A stretch of DNA of 7,760 bases from Acidobacteriaceae bacterium. GTDB taxonomy: Bacteria; Acidobacteriota; Terriglobia; Bryobacterales; Bryobacteraceae. The notes beneath the pieces were generated by a model. That model was given only the letters and a program-made list of their open reading frames with translations, was not told the origin of the DNA and searched no databases. This document shows positions 1 to 6,269 of the stretch, piece after piece. The stretch is from NCBI GenBank assembly GCA_019246575.1, contig JAFAQG010000592.1, positions 1 to 7,760 on the forward strand, given 5' to 3'. Position 1 is the first letter of the stretch, and the number at the start of each line of letters is the position of its first letter. The position numbers and the translations under genes were made by a program.

Positions 1-261
1 GGGGAGGGTCTGTCCGCTCGCGCTAAAAACGAGACCGGCCAGGTTGTCGACAGGGCCGGTGGGACCGTGCTCGCCCGGTATCCACTGCGGGTAGAAAAGC
101 GTTAGCGGTCCGGGATGTACGGGAAAGGTCAGTTCCGCGTGCATGAACTGGCGGGGAGCGTCGCGGAGATCCACGGCGATTCTGATCGGTTGCGTCGACT
201 GGTCAGAGGCTGCAGTAAGGGTGCAAATCGCACAAAGAAGCGAGCACGAGACGAGGCGCAA
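1..261 (-). CDS. M61-family (glycyl aminopeptidase-like) metallopeptidase, N-terminal fragment
   Basis: This is the first 87 codons of a minus-strand gene that runs off the left edge. Residues 1-18 form a signal peptide (Met-Arg, then a hydrophobic stretch ending Thr-Ala-Ala), so the product is probably exported. After it comes a beta-rich stretch with the motif YPQWIPGEHGPTGP at residues 57-70 and an N-L-A-G-L segment. From memory of the family, this is typical of the N-terminal domain of acidobacterial M61 peptidases. The catalytic HExxH motif would lie outside the window, so peptidase activity is inferred. The only start that yields the full signal peptide is TTG at 261-259. A stop lies three codons upstream, and the two nearby ATGs are in another frame that soon stops. 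No Shine-Dalgarno is visible. The gene diverges from ahcY across a 118-base gap. Confidence 0.72.
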   Translation of the reverse strand, partial: MRLVSCSLLCAICTLTAASDQSTQPIRIAVDLRDAPRQFMHAELTFPVHPGPLTLFYPQWIPGEHGPTGPVDNLAGLVFSASGQTLP

Positions 262-266
262 GTACC

Positions 267-272
267 ATCATA
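267..272 (-). promoter_or_regulatory. -10-like hexamer close to the M61 peptidase start
   Basis: TATGAT on the minus strand matches the bacterial -10 consensus at five of six positions and ends five bases before the TTG start. No convincing -35 is seen. If it is used, transcription would begin at or just inside the start codon, which is borderline for a leaderless message. Confidence 0.25.
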
Positions 273-308
273 GGCGCGTATAGGGCTTGCATCGGGGAAC
301 GCAGATCG

Positions 309-333
309 AGAGTTGTGAAATTCGCCTAACTCT
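309..333. repeat. Short inverted repeat between M61 gene and ahcY
   Basis: AGAGTT (309-314) and AACTCT (328-333) are perfect inverted arms around a 13-base spacer. The repeat sits in the divergent intergenic region, just upstream of the putative ahcY -35. It could be an operator, but a 6-base arm can arise by chance. I see no T-run that would make it a terminator. Confidence 0.2.
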
Positions 334-344
334 GCCCACTACGG

Positions 345-372
345 TTGTTTAGGGGTAAGTAAGCAATAATAA
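345..372 (+). promoter_or_regulatory. Candidate ahcY promoter
   Basis: TTGTTT (345-350) and TAATAA (367-372) are separated by 16 bases. The predicted start of transcription falls at about 379-380, on the ahcY ATG itself, which would give a leaderless message. No Shine-Dalgarno lies at normal spacing; the nearest purine run, AGGGG at 351-355, is 24 bases away and inside the promoter spacer. Confidence 0.35.
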
Positions 373-379
373 CAGTTAC

Positions 380-1810
380 ATGGGTGCTACGACACTAAAT
401 CGCACCGCGACAGAATTTAAGGTCGCGGATATGAGTCTGGCCGATTGGGGCCGAAAAGAGATCTCTGTTGCCGAGCATGAGATGCCCGGTTTAATGGCGA
501 TTCGCGAGAAATATGCGCGGGAGAAGCCGCTTTCAGGCGCGCGGATTACAGGCTCGCTGCACATGACCATTCAGACGGCGGTGTTGATCGAAACACTGGT
601 CGAGCTTGGGGCCGAGGTGCGTTGGGCGAGCTGCAACATTTTCTCGACTCAGGACCACGCGGCGGCCGCCATCGCCGCTGCCGGTATTCCGGTGTTCGCC
701 TGGAAAGGTGAGTCGCTCGAAGACTACTGGTGGTGCACGTACCAGGCCTTGAGCCATGCGGATGGCAAAGGTCCGACTCTGATCGTGGACGATGGCGGCG
801 ACGCCACGCTACTGATCCACAAGGGCTATGAGCTGGAAGACGGCAGCGACTGGATAGAGACGCTGTCTTCAAGCCATGAAGAGACGGTCATCAAGAATCT
901 TCTAAAGCAGATACACAAGCAGGATCCGAAGCGCTGGCACGCGATTGCAAAAGAGTGGCGCGGTGTGTCGGAAGAAACAACGACGGGCGTTCACAGGCTT
1001 TACAAAATGCAGGAAGCGGGTAAGCTGCTGGTTCCTGCTATCAACGTGAACGATTCGGTTACGAAATCGAAGTTCGACAATCTCTATGGCTGCCGCGAAT
1101 CGCTGGCCGACGGCATTAAGCGCGCGACAGACGTGATGATGGCGGGCAAAGTGGCGGTGATTTGCGGGTACGGCGATGTCGGAAAAGGCTCGGCGCATTC
1201 GCTGCGAGGTATGGGGGCTCGCGTCATTGTTACCGAGATCGACCCGATCAATGCGCTGCAAGCGGCGATGGAAGGCTTCGAAGTCACGACCGTCGAAGAC
1301 ACGCTCGGGCGCGGCGATATATACGTGACGTGCACCGGGAATGTGGACATCATCACGCTCGAGCACATGCAGTACATGAAAGATCAGGCGATTGTGTGCA
1401 ATATCGGCCACTTCGATAACGAGATTCAAGTGGACCGGCTGAAGACGGAGAAAGGCGTAAAGCACACGAATATCAAGCCGCAGGTGGACATGTACACGTT
1501 TCCGGCCGGCCACAGCATCTTTCTGTTAGCGGAAGGGCGGCTGGTGAACCTCGGATGTGCGACGGGGCATCCGAGCTTTGTGATGAGCAACAGTTTCTCG
1601 AACCAGACGCTCGCGCAGATCGACCTTTGGAAGAATCGCGACACGTACAAGGTTGGGGTGTACACGTTGCCCAAGAGGTTGGACGAAGAGGTGGCGCGGC
1701 TGCACCTCGAGAAAATCGGCGTGAAGCTAACAACGCTGACGCCGAATCAAGCTGAGTATCTGGGCGTGCCGCTTGAAGGACCGTACAAGGCGGATCACTA
1801 CCGGTACTGA
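380..1810 (+). CDS. ahcY: S-adenosylhomocysteine hydrolase (adenosylhomocysteinase)
   Basis: This cytosolic NAD-dependent enzyme splits S-adenosylhomocysteine into adenosine and homocysteine, relieving product inhibition of methyltransferases in the methionine/SAM cycle. The 476-residue product matches the longer bacterial class. Visible motifs are the substrate-domain LHMT (60-63), [10 protein letters not shown] (88-97), SEETTTG (197-203), the lysine and aspartate of [12 protein letters not shown] (K229, D233, C238), the Rossmann loop GYGDVGKG (263-270), AGHSI (376-380) and the C-terminal KADHYRY. Residues around 135-175 are the extra segment of about 40 residues that is present in many bacterial and plant enzymes and absent from the 432-residue human one. 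ATG 380 is the chosen start. ATG 431 (M18) has an AAGG eight bases upstream and is an alternative, but it would remove the conserved KVAD lead-in. The small peptide gene follows 60 bases downstream, probably on the same transcript. Confidence 0.97.
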   Translation: MGATTLNRTATEFKVADMSLADWGRKEISVAEHEMPGLMAIREKYAREKPLSGARITGSLHMTIQTAVLIETLVELGAEVRWASCNIFSTQDHAAAAIAAAGIPVFAWKGESLEDYWWCTYQALSHADGKGPTLIVDDGGDATLLIHKGYELEDGSDWIETLSSSHEETVIKNLLKQIHKQDPKRWHAIAKEWRGVSEETTTGVHRLYKMQEAGKLLVPAINVNDSVTKSKFDNLYGCRESLADGIKRATDVMMAGKVAVICGYGDVGKGSAHSLRGMGARVIVTEIDPINALQAAMEGFEVTTVEDTLGRGDIYVTCTGNVDIITLEHMQYMKDQAIVCNIGHFDNEIQVDRLKTEKGVKHTNIKPQVDMYTFPAGHSIFLLAEGRLVNLGCATGHPSFVMSNSFSNQTLAQIDLWKNRDTYKVGVYTLPKRLDEEVARLHLEKIGVKLTTLTPNQAEYLGVPLEGPYKADHYRY

Positions 1811-1870
1811 GCGGCAGTTTTCCGGAGAATTACTCGGACGGCAACTGACTACTTACGTGAGGTACCCGAT

Positions 1871-2029
1871 ATGAAGCTTTCGTTTGCAATCCTCGCTGTT
1901 GCTGCGCTGTTGCCGACAGCAGTTCCGGCTTCCGTTAACCCGCACGCTTCCTTCAATCTGAATGCGACCACGCACCCGAAGCCGCACAAAGTCAAGCGTC
2001 ATAAAGCCAAGAAGCACAGAACCGCGTAG
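1871..2029 (+). CDS. Small putative exported His/Lys-rich cationic peptide, 52 aa
   Basis: This is a 52-codon gene from ATG 1871 to TAG 2029. A good Shine-Dalgarno, GAGG at 1859-1862, sits eight bases before the ATG. Residues 1-20 look like a Sec signal peptide: M-K-L, a hydrophobic Ala/Leu/Val core, and a Pro-Ala end that would allow cleavage after A20. The predicted mature part has a short Asn/Ser/Thr-containing stretch (21-34) and then a tail (35-50) made almost wholly of His, Lys and Arg with a few Pro, Val and Ala, so it is strongly basic and has no Cys. The composition recalls acid-shock (Asr-like) and other small basic periplasmic proteins, but I cannot assign a family. Metal binding, acid buffering or association with envelope polyanions are guesses. 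It sits between ahcY and a strong terminator, which supports a real translated gene. Confidence 0.68.
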   Translation: MKLSFAILAVAALLPTAVPASVNPHASFNLNATTHPKPHKVKRHKAKKHRTA

Positions 2030-2051
2030 CTGTTTTGCGGTCATTTGCGAT

Positions 2052-2096
2052 CGCGCGCGAACCGGGTTATCCGCCGGACCGCGCGCGTTTTCTTTT
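2052..2096 (+). terminator. Rho-independent terminator after ahcY and the small peptide gene
   Basis: An 8-bp stem of CGCGCGCG arms (2052-2059 and 2080-2087) is extended by an inner CCGG/CCGG pairing (2062-2065 and 2074-2077) across a 2x2 internal loop, leaving an 8-base apical loop. It is followed directly by TTTTCTTTT (2088-2096). The T-run lies only on the plus-strand side, so it ends the upstream transcript and not the convergent barrel gene. Confidence 0.9.
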
Positions 2097-2128
2097 GGGG
2101 CATGATAGCGAGCAACACCGCTGCGGCC

Positions 2129-2902
2129 CTACCATTTCCACATAGCTGAGAAGATCGGGCCCTTGAGGTGCACCGCTACGCCGCTGCCGGCGCTACTCGT
2201 ATCGTGTATGTTGGCGTTCACCGCGCGATACCCTGCTTCCAGGCCGATGTGTCGGACCCAAACGCCGCCATTCCCGGAAGCCTCGAGGTAATTGCCGTAG
2301 CTGCCAAGGGCCATGCCTCGGATCCCGCCATTGATATCAATCCAGCGATGACCCGGCACAGGAAACGCCCGGAACTCCGTGCCGGCAAGGGGCAATCCGA
2401 GTGTGAGCGATTTTGTCGCGATAGTCTGAGTTTGAACGGATTGAATAACGCCCGTTGCGCCCAGGTACGCGGCGCCGACGGAAAACCCAAGATGGCCCGC
2501 CTCGCCGCTGATTACATCGTACTGGTAACCGCCGAAAACGTAATCGAGATCGGCCGATGATTTCAAGGTCTGATTAACGGTAAAGATTTGACCGCGGTAG
2601 GTGACGGTGCGGCTGACGGTGTTGAGGCCGCTGAGACGAAACGGCGTGCCTTCTATGACGATGCGGTGTTTCCGGCCAGGCTTGAACACCAACTTGCCGT
2701 AGAAAGTGGGTTGCTGCTGCTGAACATTCAGGTCTTTCACGAGGTCAACGGGCGTACCGCTGGATTGAATTGCACCCGAGGGATTCAATACCCATGCTGC
2801 ACCGGTGATCTCTAGCCTGAAGTCTTCGGGATTTTCAGCTCCGCGGACGAGAGTTCCGATCGAAAACAGGAAAGGAACCAGGTAGAAGAGTGTTTTGGAC
2901 AT
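2129..2902 (-). CDS. Probable outer-membrane beta-barrel protein, 257 aa, function unknown
   Basis: Residues 1-22 are a signal peptide (MSK, then an aromatic/leucine-rich core, ending near Val-Arg-Gly-Ala). The rest is rich in Gly, Ser, Thr and aromatic residues in alternating patterns typical of beta strands, for example around FYGKLVFKPG (67-76), LDYVFGGYQYDV (119-130) and HLGFSVGAAYLG (137-148). The chain ends FSAMWKW, and a terminal aromatic is the usual beta-signal for Bam-dependent outer-membrane insertion. The size fits a small barrel of about 8-10 strands. I recognise no specific family or ligand. I chose ATG 2902 because it begins the signal peptide; the frame stays open 21 codons further upstream, but that extension would run into the folD promoter region and hide the signal. 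No Shine-Dalgarno is visible. The gene diverges from folD and converges with the small peptide gene. Confidence 0.75.
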   Translation of the reverse strand: MSKTLFYLVPFLFSIGTLVRGAENPEDFRLEITGAAWVLNPSGAIQSSGTPVDLVKDLNVQQQQPTFYGKLVFKPGRKHRIVIEGTPFRLSGLNTVSRTVTYRGQIFTVNQTLKSSADLDYVFGGYQYDVISGEAGHLGFSVGAAYLGATGVIQSVQTQTIATKSLTLGLPLAGTEFRAFPVPGHRWIDINGGIRGMALGSYGNYLEASGNGGVWVRHIGLEAGYRAVNANIHDTSSAGSGVAVHLKGPIFSAMWKW

Positions 2903-2910
2903 TACGAACA

Positions 2911-2916
2911 GTTCTA
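2911..2916 (-). promoter_or_regulatory. -10-like hexamer upstream of the beta-barrel gene
   Basis: TAGAAC on the minus strand ends eight bases before the ATG at 2902. There is only a weak -35 (TTCCCC-like) at suitable distance and no Shine-Dalgarno, so a leaderless or very short-leader message is possible. Confidence 0.22.
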
Positions 2917-2946
2917 TTCGAAGGGTAGCGTAGCGGGGAATATTGG

Positions 2947-2976
2947 TTGCAATCGCAAACGCCATTGCTTTGTTAT
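2947..2976 (+). promoter_or_regulatory. Candidate promoter of folD-coaE-htrA operon
   Basis: TTGCAA (2947-2952) and TGTTAT (2971-2976) each match the sigma-70 consensus at four of six positions with an 18-base spacer. Predicted transcription start is near 2983, about six bases before the folD ATG. It lies in the 86-base divergent gap shared with the barrel gene. Confidence 0.3.
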
Positions 2977-2988
2977 CCTCACGGGTGC

Positions 2989-3921
2989 ATGAGCGGGGTC
3001 GTTCTGGATGGAAAGAAAATCAGCGAGGAGATTCTGGATGAACTGCGGCCCCGGATCGAACGGCTGAAGTCGAGACAGCGTACGCCCGCGCTCGCCGTTG
3101 TTCTGGTAGGCGACGACCCGGCTTCGCAGATTTACGTTCGAAACAAGATCAAGACGTGCCGCGAACTCGGTATCGAGAGCGTCGATATCACGCCAGCGGC
3201 ATCGATCACGACAGAGGAGCTCTTCGCGACGATTGAGCGCCTGAACGACGATCCAAGAATCGATGGCATACTCGTGCAATCGCCGCTTCCAGAGCATGTG
3301 GATCATAACCAGATTCTGGTTGCGGTCAGACCGGGCAAGGACGCCGATGGTTTTCATCCGTTTAACGTCGGCTGCCTGGTGGCGAATCGTCCTGCACCGC
3401 GGGCATGCACGCCGGCAGGGATAGTGGAACTGCTGAAGCGGTGCGGCATTCGTATTTCCGGCTCGCACGCCGTGGTTGTCGGGCGCAGCGACATTGTTGG
3501 GAAGCCGATGTCGCTGATGCTGCTACACGAAAACGCGACGGTGACGATTTGCCATTCCCGAACACGGGATCTCGCCCGAGAGTGCCGCCGCGCAGAGATC
3601 TTGATTGTCGCGGCCGGCAAAGCCGGGCTAATCACTGCGAACCACATTCGCCCCGGCGTTGTGGTGATCGATGTCGGGATGAACCGTATCACGGATGAAG
3701 CCGAAGCCAAACGTCTGATCGGTCACAATGAAGCGCGGCTAGCCGCGTTTTACAAGAACGGCAGAACGCTGGTCGGAGATGTGGAGCCAAAAGCATTACA
3801 CGAGATCCCGTCGGCTTATACGCCAGTGCCGGGCGGGGTCGGGCCGTTGACAATTGCGATGTTGATGGCGAATACGGTGCGGCTCGCGGAAGAACATCTT
3901 GAATGCTCAGGGTCGGGCTGA
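2989..3921 (+). CDS. folD: Bifunctional methylenetetrahydrofolate dehydrogenase / methenyltetrahydrofolate cyclohydrolase
   Basis: FolD converts 5,10-methylene-THF to 10-formyl-THF in two steps with NADP, supplying one-carbon units for purines and formyl-Met. In the 310-residue product the catalytic Tyr/Lys pair is Y49/K53 (YVRNK). DGILVQSPLP covers 92-101, KDADGFHP 117-124 and CTPAG 140-144. The dinucleotide-binding stretch VVGRSDIVGKP spans 163-173 and PGGVGPLT 281-288. The segment between MNR (231-233) and LVGDV (261-265) is roughly 20 residues longer than in E. coli FolD, which explains the length above the usual 285-295. ATG 2989 is preferred because the product then begins close to the family N-terminus; an upstream TTG at 2947 would overlap the candidate -35. 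No clear Shine-Dalgarno is seen. It is the first gene of a three-gene operon and overlaps coaE by 19 bases. Confidence 0.96.
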   Translation: MSGVVLDGKKISEEILDELRPRIERLKSRQRTPALAVVLVGDDPASQIYVRNKIKTCRELGIESVDITPAASITTEELFATIERLNDDPRIDGILVQSPLPEHVDHNQILVAVRPGKDADGFHPFNVGCLVANRPAPRACTPAGIVELLKRCGIRISGSHAVVVGRSDIVGKPMSLMLLHENATVTICHSRTRDLARECRRAEILIVAAGKAGLITANHIRPGVVVIDVGMNRITDEAEAKRLIGHNEARLAAFYKNGRTLVGDVEPKALHEIPSAYTPVPGGVGPLTIAMLMANTVRLAEEHLECSGSG

Positions 3922-4523
3922 CTGGAGGTTACGCGACAGGGAAGTCGTTTGTCGCTTCCGAGCTCGAGCGGCTGGGATGTCATGTAATTCGCGCCGACGA
4001 ACTTGGCCACGCAGTGCTCGAGCCCGGCGGCGAAGCATACGGGCCAACCGTCAGTGCGTTTGGCAGCGGCATCTTAAAAGAAGACGGGACGATTGATCGC
4101 AAGGCGCTCGCCGCGATTGTGTTCGAAAAGCCGGAGCTACTCGAAAAGCTAAGCCGTTTCGTACATCCGGCGGTCGCGCGTTTAGAAGAGCAGATGATGC
4201 GCCGCATCGAAGCTGAAAATTGTAGCGCGATCTCTGTTTACGAGGCCGCTATTCTGATAGAGACTGGACGATACTCAGCCTACGACCGTTTGATTCTGAC
4301 GGCCTGTGACGAAGAGACTCAGGTTGCACGGGCCATGAAACGGAACCACGCAACCCGTGAAGAGGTGTTGGCACGGCTGGCCAAACAGCTTCCGCTTAAG
4401 GAAAAGCAGAAATACGCGGATTACGTCATCGAAACCGGCGGGACGAAACAGGAGACGGTGCGTCAAGTACTGGACGTGTATTCCGATTTGAAGCGGCTAG
4501 CCGCCGCGGCGCAAAGCGAATGA
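3903..4523 (+). CDS. coaE: Dephospho-CoA kinase
   Basis: CoaE phosphorylates the 3'-hydroxyl of dephospho-CoA with ATP, the last step of coenzyme A synthesis, in the cytosol. The 206-residue product is of normal length. It has a P-loop GGYATGKS (8-15), the RADELGH segment near 30-36 corresponding to the family's D-A-D-x-x-x-H, the lid-region RLAKQLPLKEK, and the C-terminal YADYVIETGGT before a final helix. The start ATG 3903 is fixed by the P-loop lying directly after the first strand and is supported by GGAAGA (3888-3893) nine bases upstream. The gene begins inside folD (19-base overlap) and its TGA overlaps the next ATG as ATGA, so all three genes are probably translationally coupled. Confidence 0.95.
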   Translation: MLRVGLTGGYATGKSFVASELERLGCHVIRADELGHAVLEPGGEAYGPTVSAFGSGILKEDGTIDRKALAAIVFEKPELLEKLSRFVHPAVARLEEQMMRRIEAENCSAISVYEAAILIETGRYSAYDRLILTACDEETQVARAMKRNHATREEVLARLAKQLPLKEKQKYADYVIETGGTKQETVRQVLDVYSDLKRLAAAAQSE

Positions 4524-5665
4524 GATTCCGAACGGTTCTTTGGGCTCTGGTCATTAGCTTCGGTTTCGTTTGGTTGACATCGCGCGCCAACTGGAATGTA
4601 CGGACACTCGCAAACCCGCTGTTTCGCGCAGGACTGAAGTGGTCGGATCCGATATCGGTGCATGGGGCCGGGCTGCAAGCGGACGAGCAGAACAACATCG
4701 AAATCTATAAGGCGGCGAGGCTCGCGACAGTGTACATCACAAGTACAACGGTGCGGCGCGATTTTTTCTTTCAGCCGGTAGCTTCCCAGAGTCTAGGTTC
4801 CGGCTTTCTCGTGAATGAGGACGGATTCATCCTGACGAACTTTCACGTGATCTCCGGCAGCAGCCGCATCCGGGTGAGGCTTTCGGATCAGAGCGAGTAC
4901 GTTGCCCGCGCGCTGGATACGGACCGCTCCGATGATCTTGCATTGGTGAAAATCGACCCGAAGCGAAGATTACCTTCTTTGCGGCTCGGCGATTCCGATC
5001 GTCTGCAAGTTGGCCAGAAGGTGCTGGCAATCGGAGATCCGTTCGGTTTGGAAGGGACGTTGACGGCCGGAGTGGTGAGTTCGATCGGCCGAGCCATTCA
5101 GGGTGAGGGCAGGACGCGGCTGGAAGGCATGATTCAAACGGATGCGGCGATTAATGGAGGAAACAGTGGCGGGCCGCTGCTCGATTCCGGTGGAAACGTG
5201 ATTGGGATCAACACGGCGATTCTTGGCGAGACGAACCTCGGCATCGGGTTCGCGCTTCCCATTAACCGCGCAAAGGCGCTGCTGAGCGATTACCAAGCCG
5301 GACGGATCACGGAGCGACCGCGCGTCGGCGTGACGACTGTTTATGTTGCGGGGGACGTGGCTGAGGCTCTCGATCTGCCCGCGCGAGGCGGCCTGCTTGT
5401 GCAGACGGTTGCGCCGGGATCTTCGGAAGAAGCAGCCGGCGTGCGTGGGGCGCGCGAGGTGGTAATCGTCGGTAATTCGGAGTTGGGCGTGGGAGGCGAC
5501 CTGATCGTTGCGATCGATGGAGAGCGAGTCGAACGCGAAGATGCACTGGTGCGAGCCTATTCGCATAAACATGTGGGCGACACAATTACGCTCACGATCG
5601 CGCGCGGACGCCGCACGACCCAGCTGCCCGTGCGGTTGCTACGGCCGCCGGCGGATTTAGAGTAG
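4520..5665 (+). CDS. HtrA/Deg-type (S1C) serine protease with one PDZ domain
   Basis: This 381-residue protein has a hydrophobic segment at about 5-20 that acts as a signal anchor or uncleaved signal, placing the protease in the periplasm or on the outer face of the inner membrane. The trypsin-like domain spans about 60-255 and has an intact triad: H109 in TNFHV, D139 in RSDDLALVKI, and S216 in GGNSGGPL. A single PDZ domain follows (about 278-375) with the GGDLIVAIDG core near 325-334. The family degrades misfolded envelope proteins or cleaves regulatory substrates; the actual substrate is unknown. One PDZ and an anchor resemble DegS or cyanobacterial-type Deg proteases more than two-PDZ DegP, so I give no symbol. 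The start overlaps the coaE stop as ATGA with no Shine-Dalgarno of its own, which implies coupling. A possible hairpin terminator lies downstream. Confidence 0.92.
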   Translation: MRFRTVLWALVISFGFVWLTSRANWNVRTLANPLFRAGLKWSDPISVHGAGLQADEQNNIEIYKAARLATVYITSTTVRRDFFFQPVASQSLGSGFLVNEDGFILTNFHVISGSSRIRVRLSDQSEYVARALDTDRSDDLALVKIDPKRRLPSLRLGDSDRLQVGQKVLAIGDPFGLEGTLTAGVVSSIGRAIQGEGRTRLEGMIQTDAAINGGNSGGPLLDSGGNVIGINTAILGETNLGIGFALPINRAKALLSDYQAGRITERPRVGVTTVYVAGDVAEALDLPARGGLLVQTVAPGSSEEAAGVRGAREVVIVGNSELGVGGDLIVAIDGERVEREDALVRAYSHKHVGDTITLTIARGRRTTQLPVRLLRPPADLE

Positions 5666-5695
5666 TTGCGGAAAGCGGGTCGTCAATTTATTCAC

Positions 5696-5718
5696 GCGCA
5701 GGGCTGAAAGCCGTGCGC
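5696..5718. terminator. Hairpin in the convergent gap between htrA-like gene and GNAT gene
   Basis: GCGCA/TGCGC (5696-5700 and 5714-5718) and GGCT/AGCC (5702-5705 and 5709-5712) pair around one G-G mismatch with a GAA loop. It lies between two converging stop codons, so it may end transcription from either side. There is no T-run on the plus side and only a mildly AT-rich flank on the minus side, so intrinsic termination is uncertain. Confidence 0.4.
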
Positions 5719-5724
5719 ACCTGT

Positions 5725-6237
5725 CTATTGGCCATACTCCGTTAGAAGGATCTGGAGTTCGATCTCGTCCTCGATAGCGCGCCCACCTACACCGAAGTAT
5801 CCGATTTGTGGTTTTAGTTTGCGCGATTCAGCAATGGCGCCGCGGTGAATCGCTGCAATGTGCATTCCCTCCTTTTTGTAAAAGGAGATGGCCGGCTCGT
5901 TATCGTTGGTAGTGATGAGCCACATCCGTCGGCATCCGAGATCGTACGCGCGCTGCTTTGCAGCCCTGAGAAGGCGTGAGCCAAGGCCCACTCCGCGAAC
6001 GGCCGCATGTAACGTCACGACCTCGAGGTCGTTGTTGCTATGAGAATACGTCAGAAGGCCTCTCGGCTCGCCTTCATATAAGCCGATAAAACCCGGGAGC
6101 TCGTCTGCATTGTGGATGATGCCACGCGTAACTACCTGGGCAGAGCGAGCCTGATCTAACAGAAAAGCGCGCACCCATGGACCATCGGAAGGTTGAATCT
6201 CGCGGATAAATATGTTCAAGTTGTCAAACTCCGGCAC
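5725..6237 (-). CDS. GNAT-family N-acetyltransferase, 170 aa
   Basis: This is a single-domain GCN5-related acetyltransferase that would move acetyl from acetyl-CoA to an amine; the substrate cannot be told from sequence. The N-terminal strand IFIREIQPSD is typical. Motif A for acetyl-CoA pyrophosphate binding is visible as VRGVGLGSRLL (80-90, pattern R/Q-x-x-G-x-G/A). Motif B follows as NDNEPAISFYKKEGM (111-125), with the family's N-x-x-A-x-x-F-Y-x-x-x-G-F/M pattern. The residues after about 130 form an extra C-terminal strand region. The start is GTG at 6237, supported by GGAG (6245-6248) seven bases upstream. It lies 32 bases after the TPR/kinase gene on the same strand, so the two are probably co-transcribed, with the acetyltransferase second. 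Confidence 0.88.
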   Translation of the reverse strand: MPEFDNLNIFIREIQPSDGPWVRAFLLDQARSAQVVTRGIIHNADELPGFIGLYEGEPRGLLTYSHSNNDLEVVTLHAAVRGVGLGSRLLRAAKQRAYDLGCRRMWLITTNDNEPAISFYKKEGMHIAAIHRGAIAESRKLKPQIGYFGVGGRAIEDEIELQILLTEYGQ

Positions 6238-6269
6238 CGGCGCGCTCCATCCGCCTAGAGAGCGCGAGG

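Noticed and set aside
262..379. Possible SAH or SAM riboswitch upstream of ahcY
   Set aside because: The gap is only 118 bases, the candidate promoter sits against the start codon, and I could not find the paired stems or conserved core of a known SAH or SAM riboswitch.
1162..1419. Open frame of 85 codons on the plus strand inside ahcY
   Set aside because: It is an out-of-frame, Arg/His-rich shadow of the strongly conserved NAD-binding domain of AhcY and has no Shine-Dalgarno.
902..1513. Long antisense open frame (203 codons) within ahcY
   Set aside because: It lies wholly opposite conserved ahcY codons, has low-complexity His/Arg/Val composition and no family resemblance; GC-rich codon bias explains it.
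2052..2087. CGCGCGCG arms considered as a protein-binding palindrome or Z-DNA-forming site
   Set aside because: The arms, inner CCGG pairing and immediate T-run are fully explained by an intrinsic terminator.
2168..2560. Plus-strand open frame of 130 codons opposite the barrel gene
   Set aside because: The minus strand encodes a coherent signal peptide plus barrel ending in Trp, while the plus-strand translation has no recognisable domain and no Shine-Dalgarno.
4970..5572. Antisense open frame of 200 codons within the protease gene
   Set aside because: It is complementary to the intact catalytic and PDZ domains and is Arg/His-rich noise.
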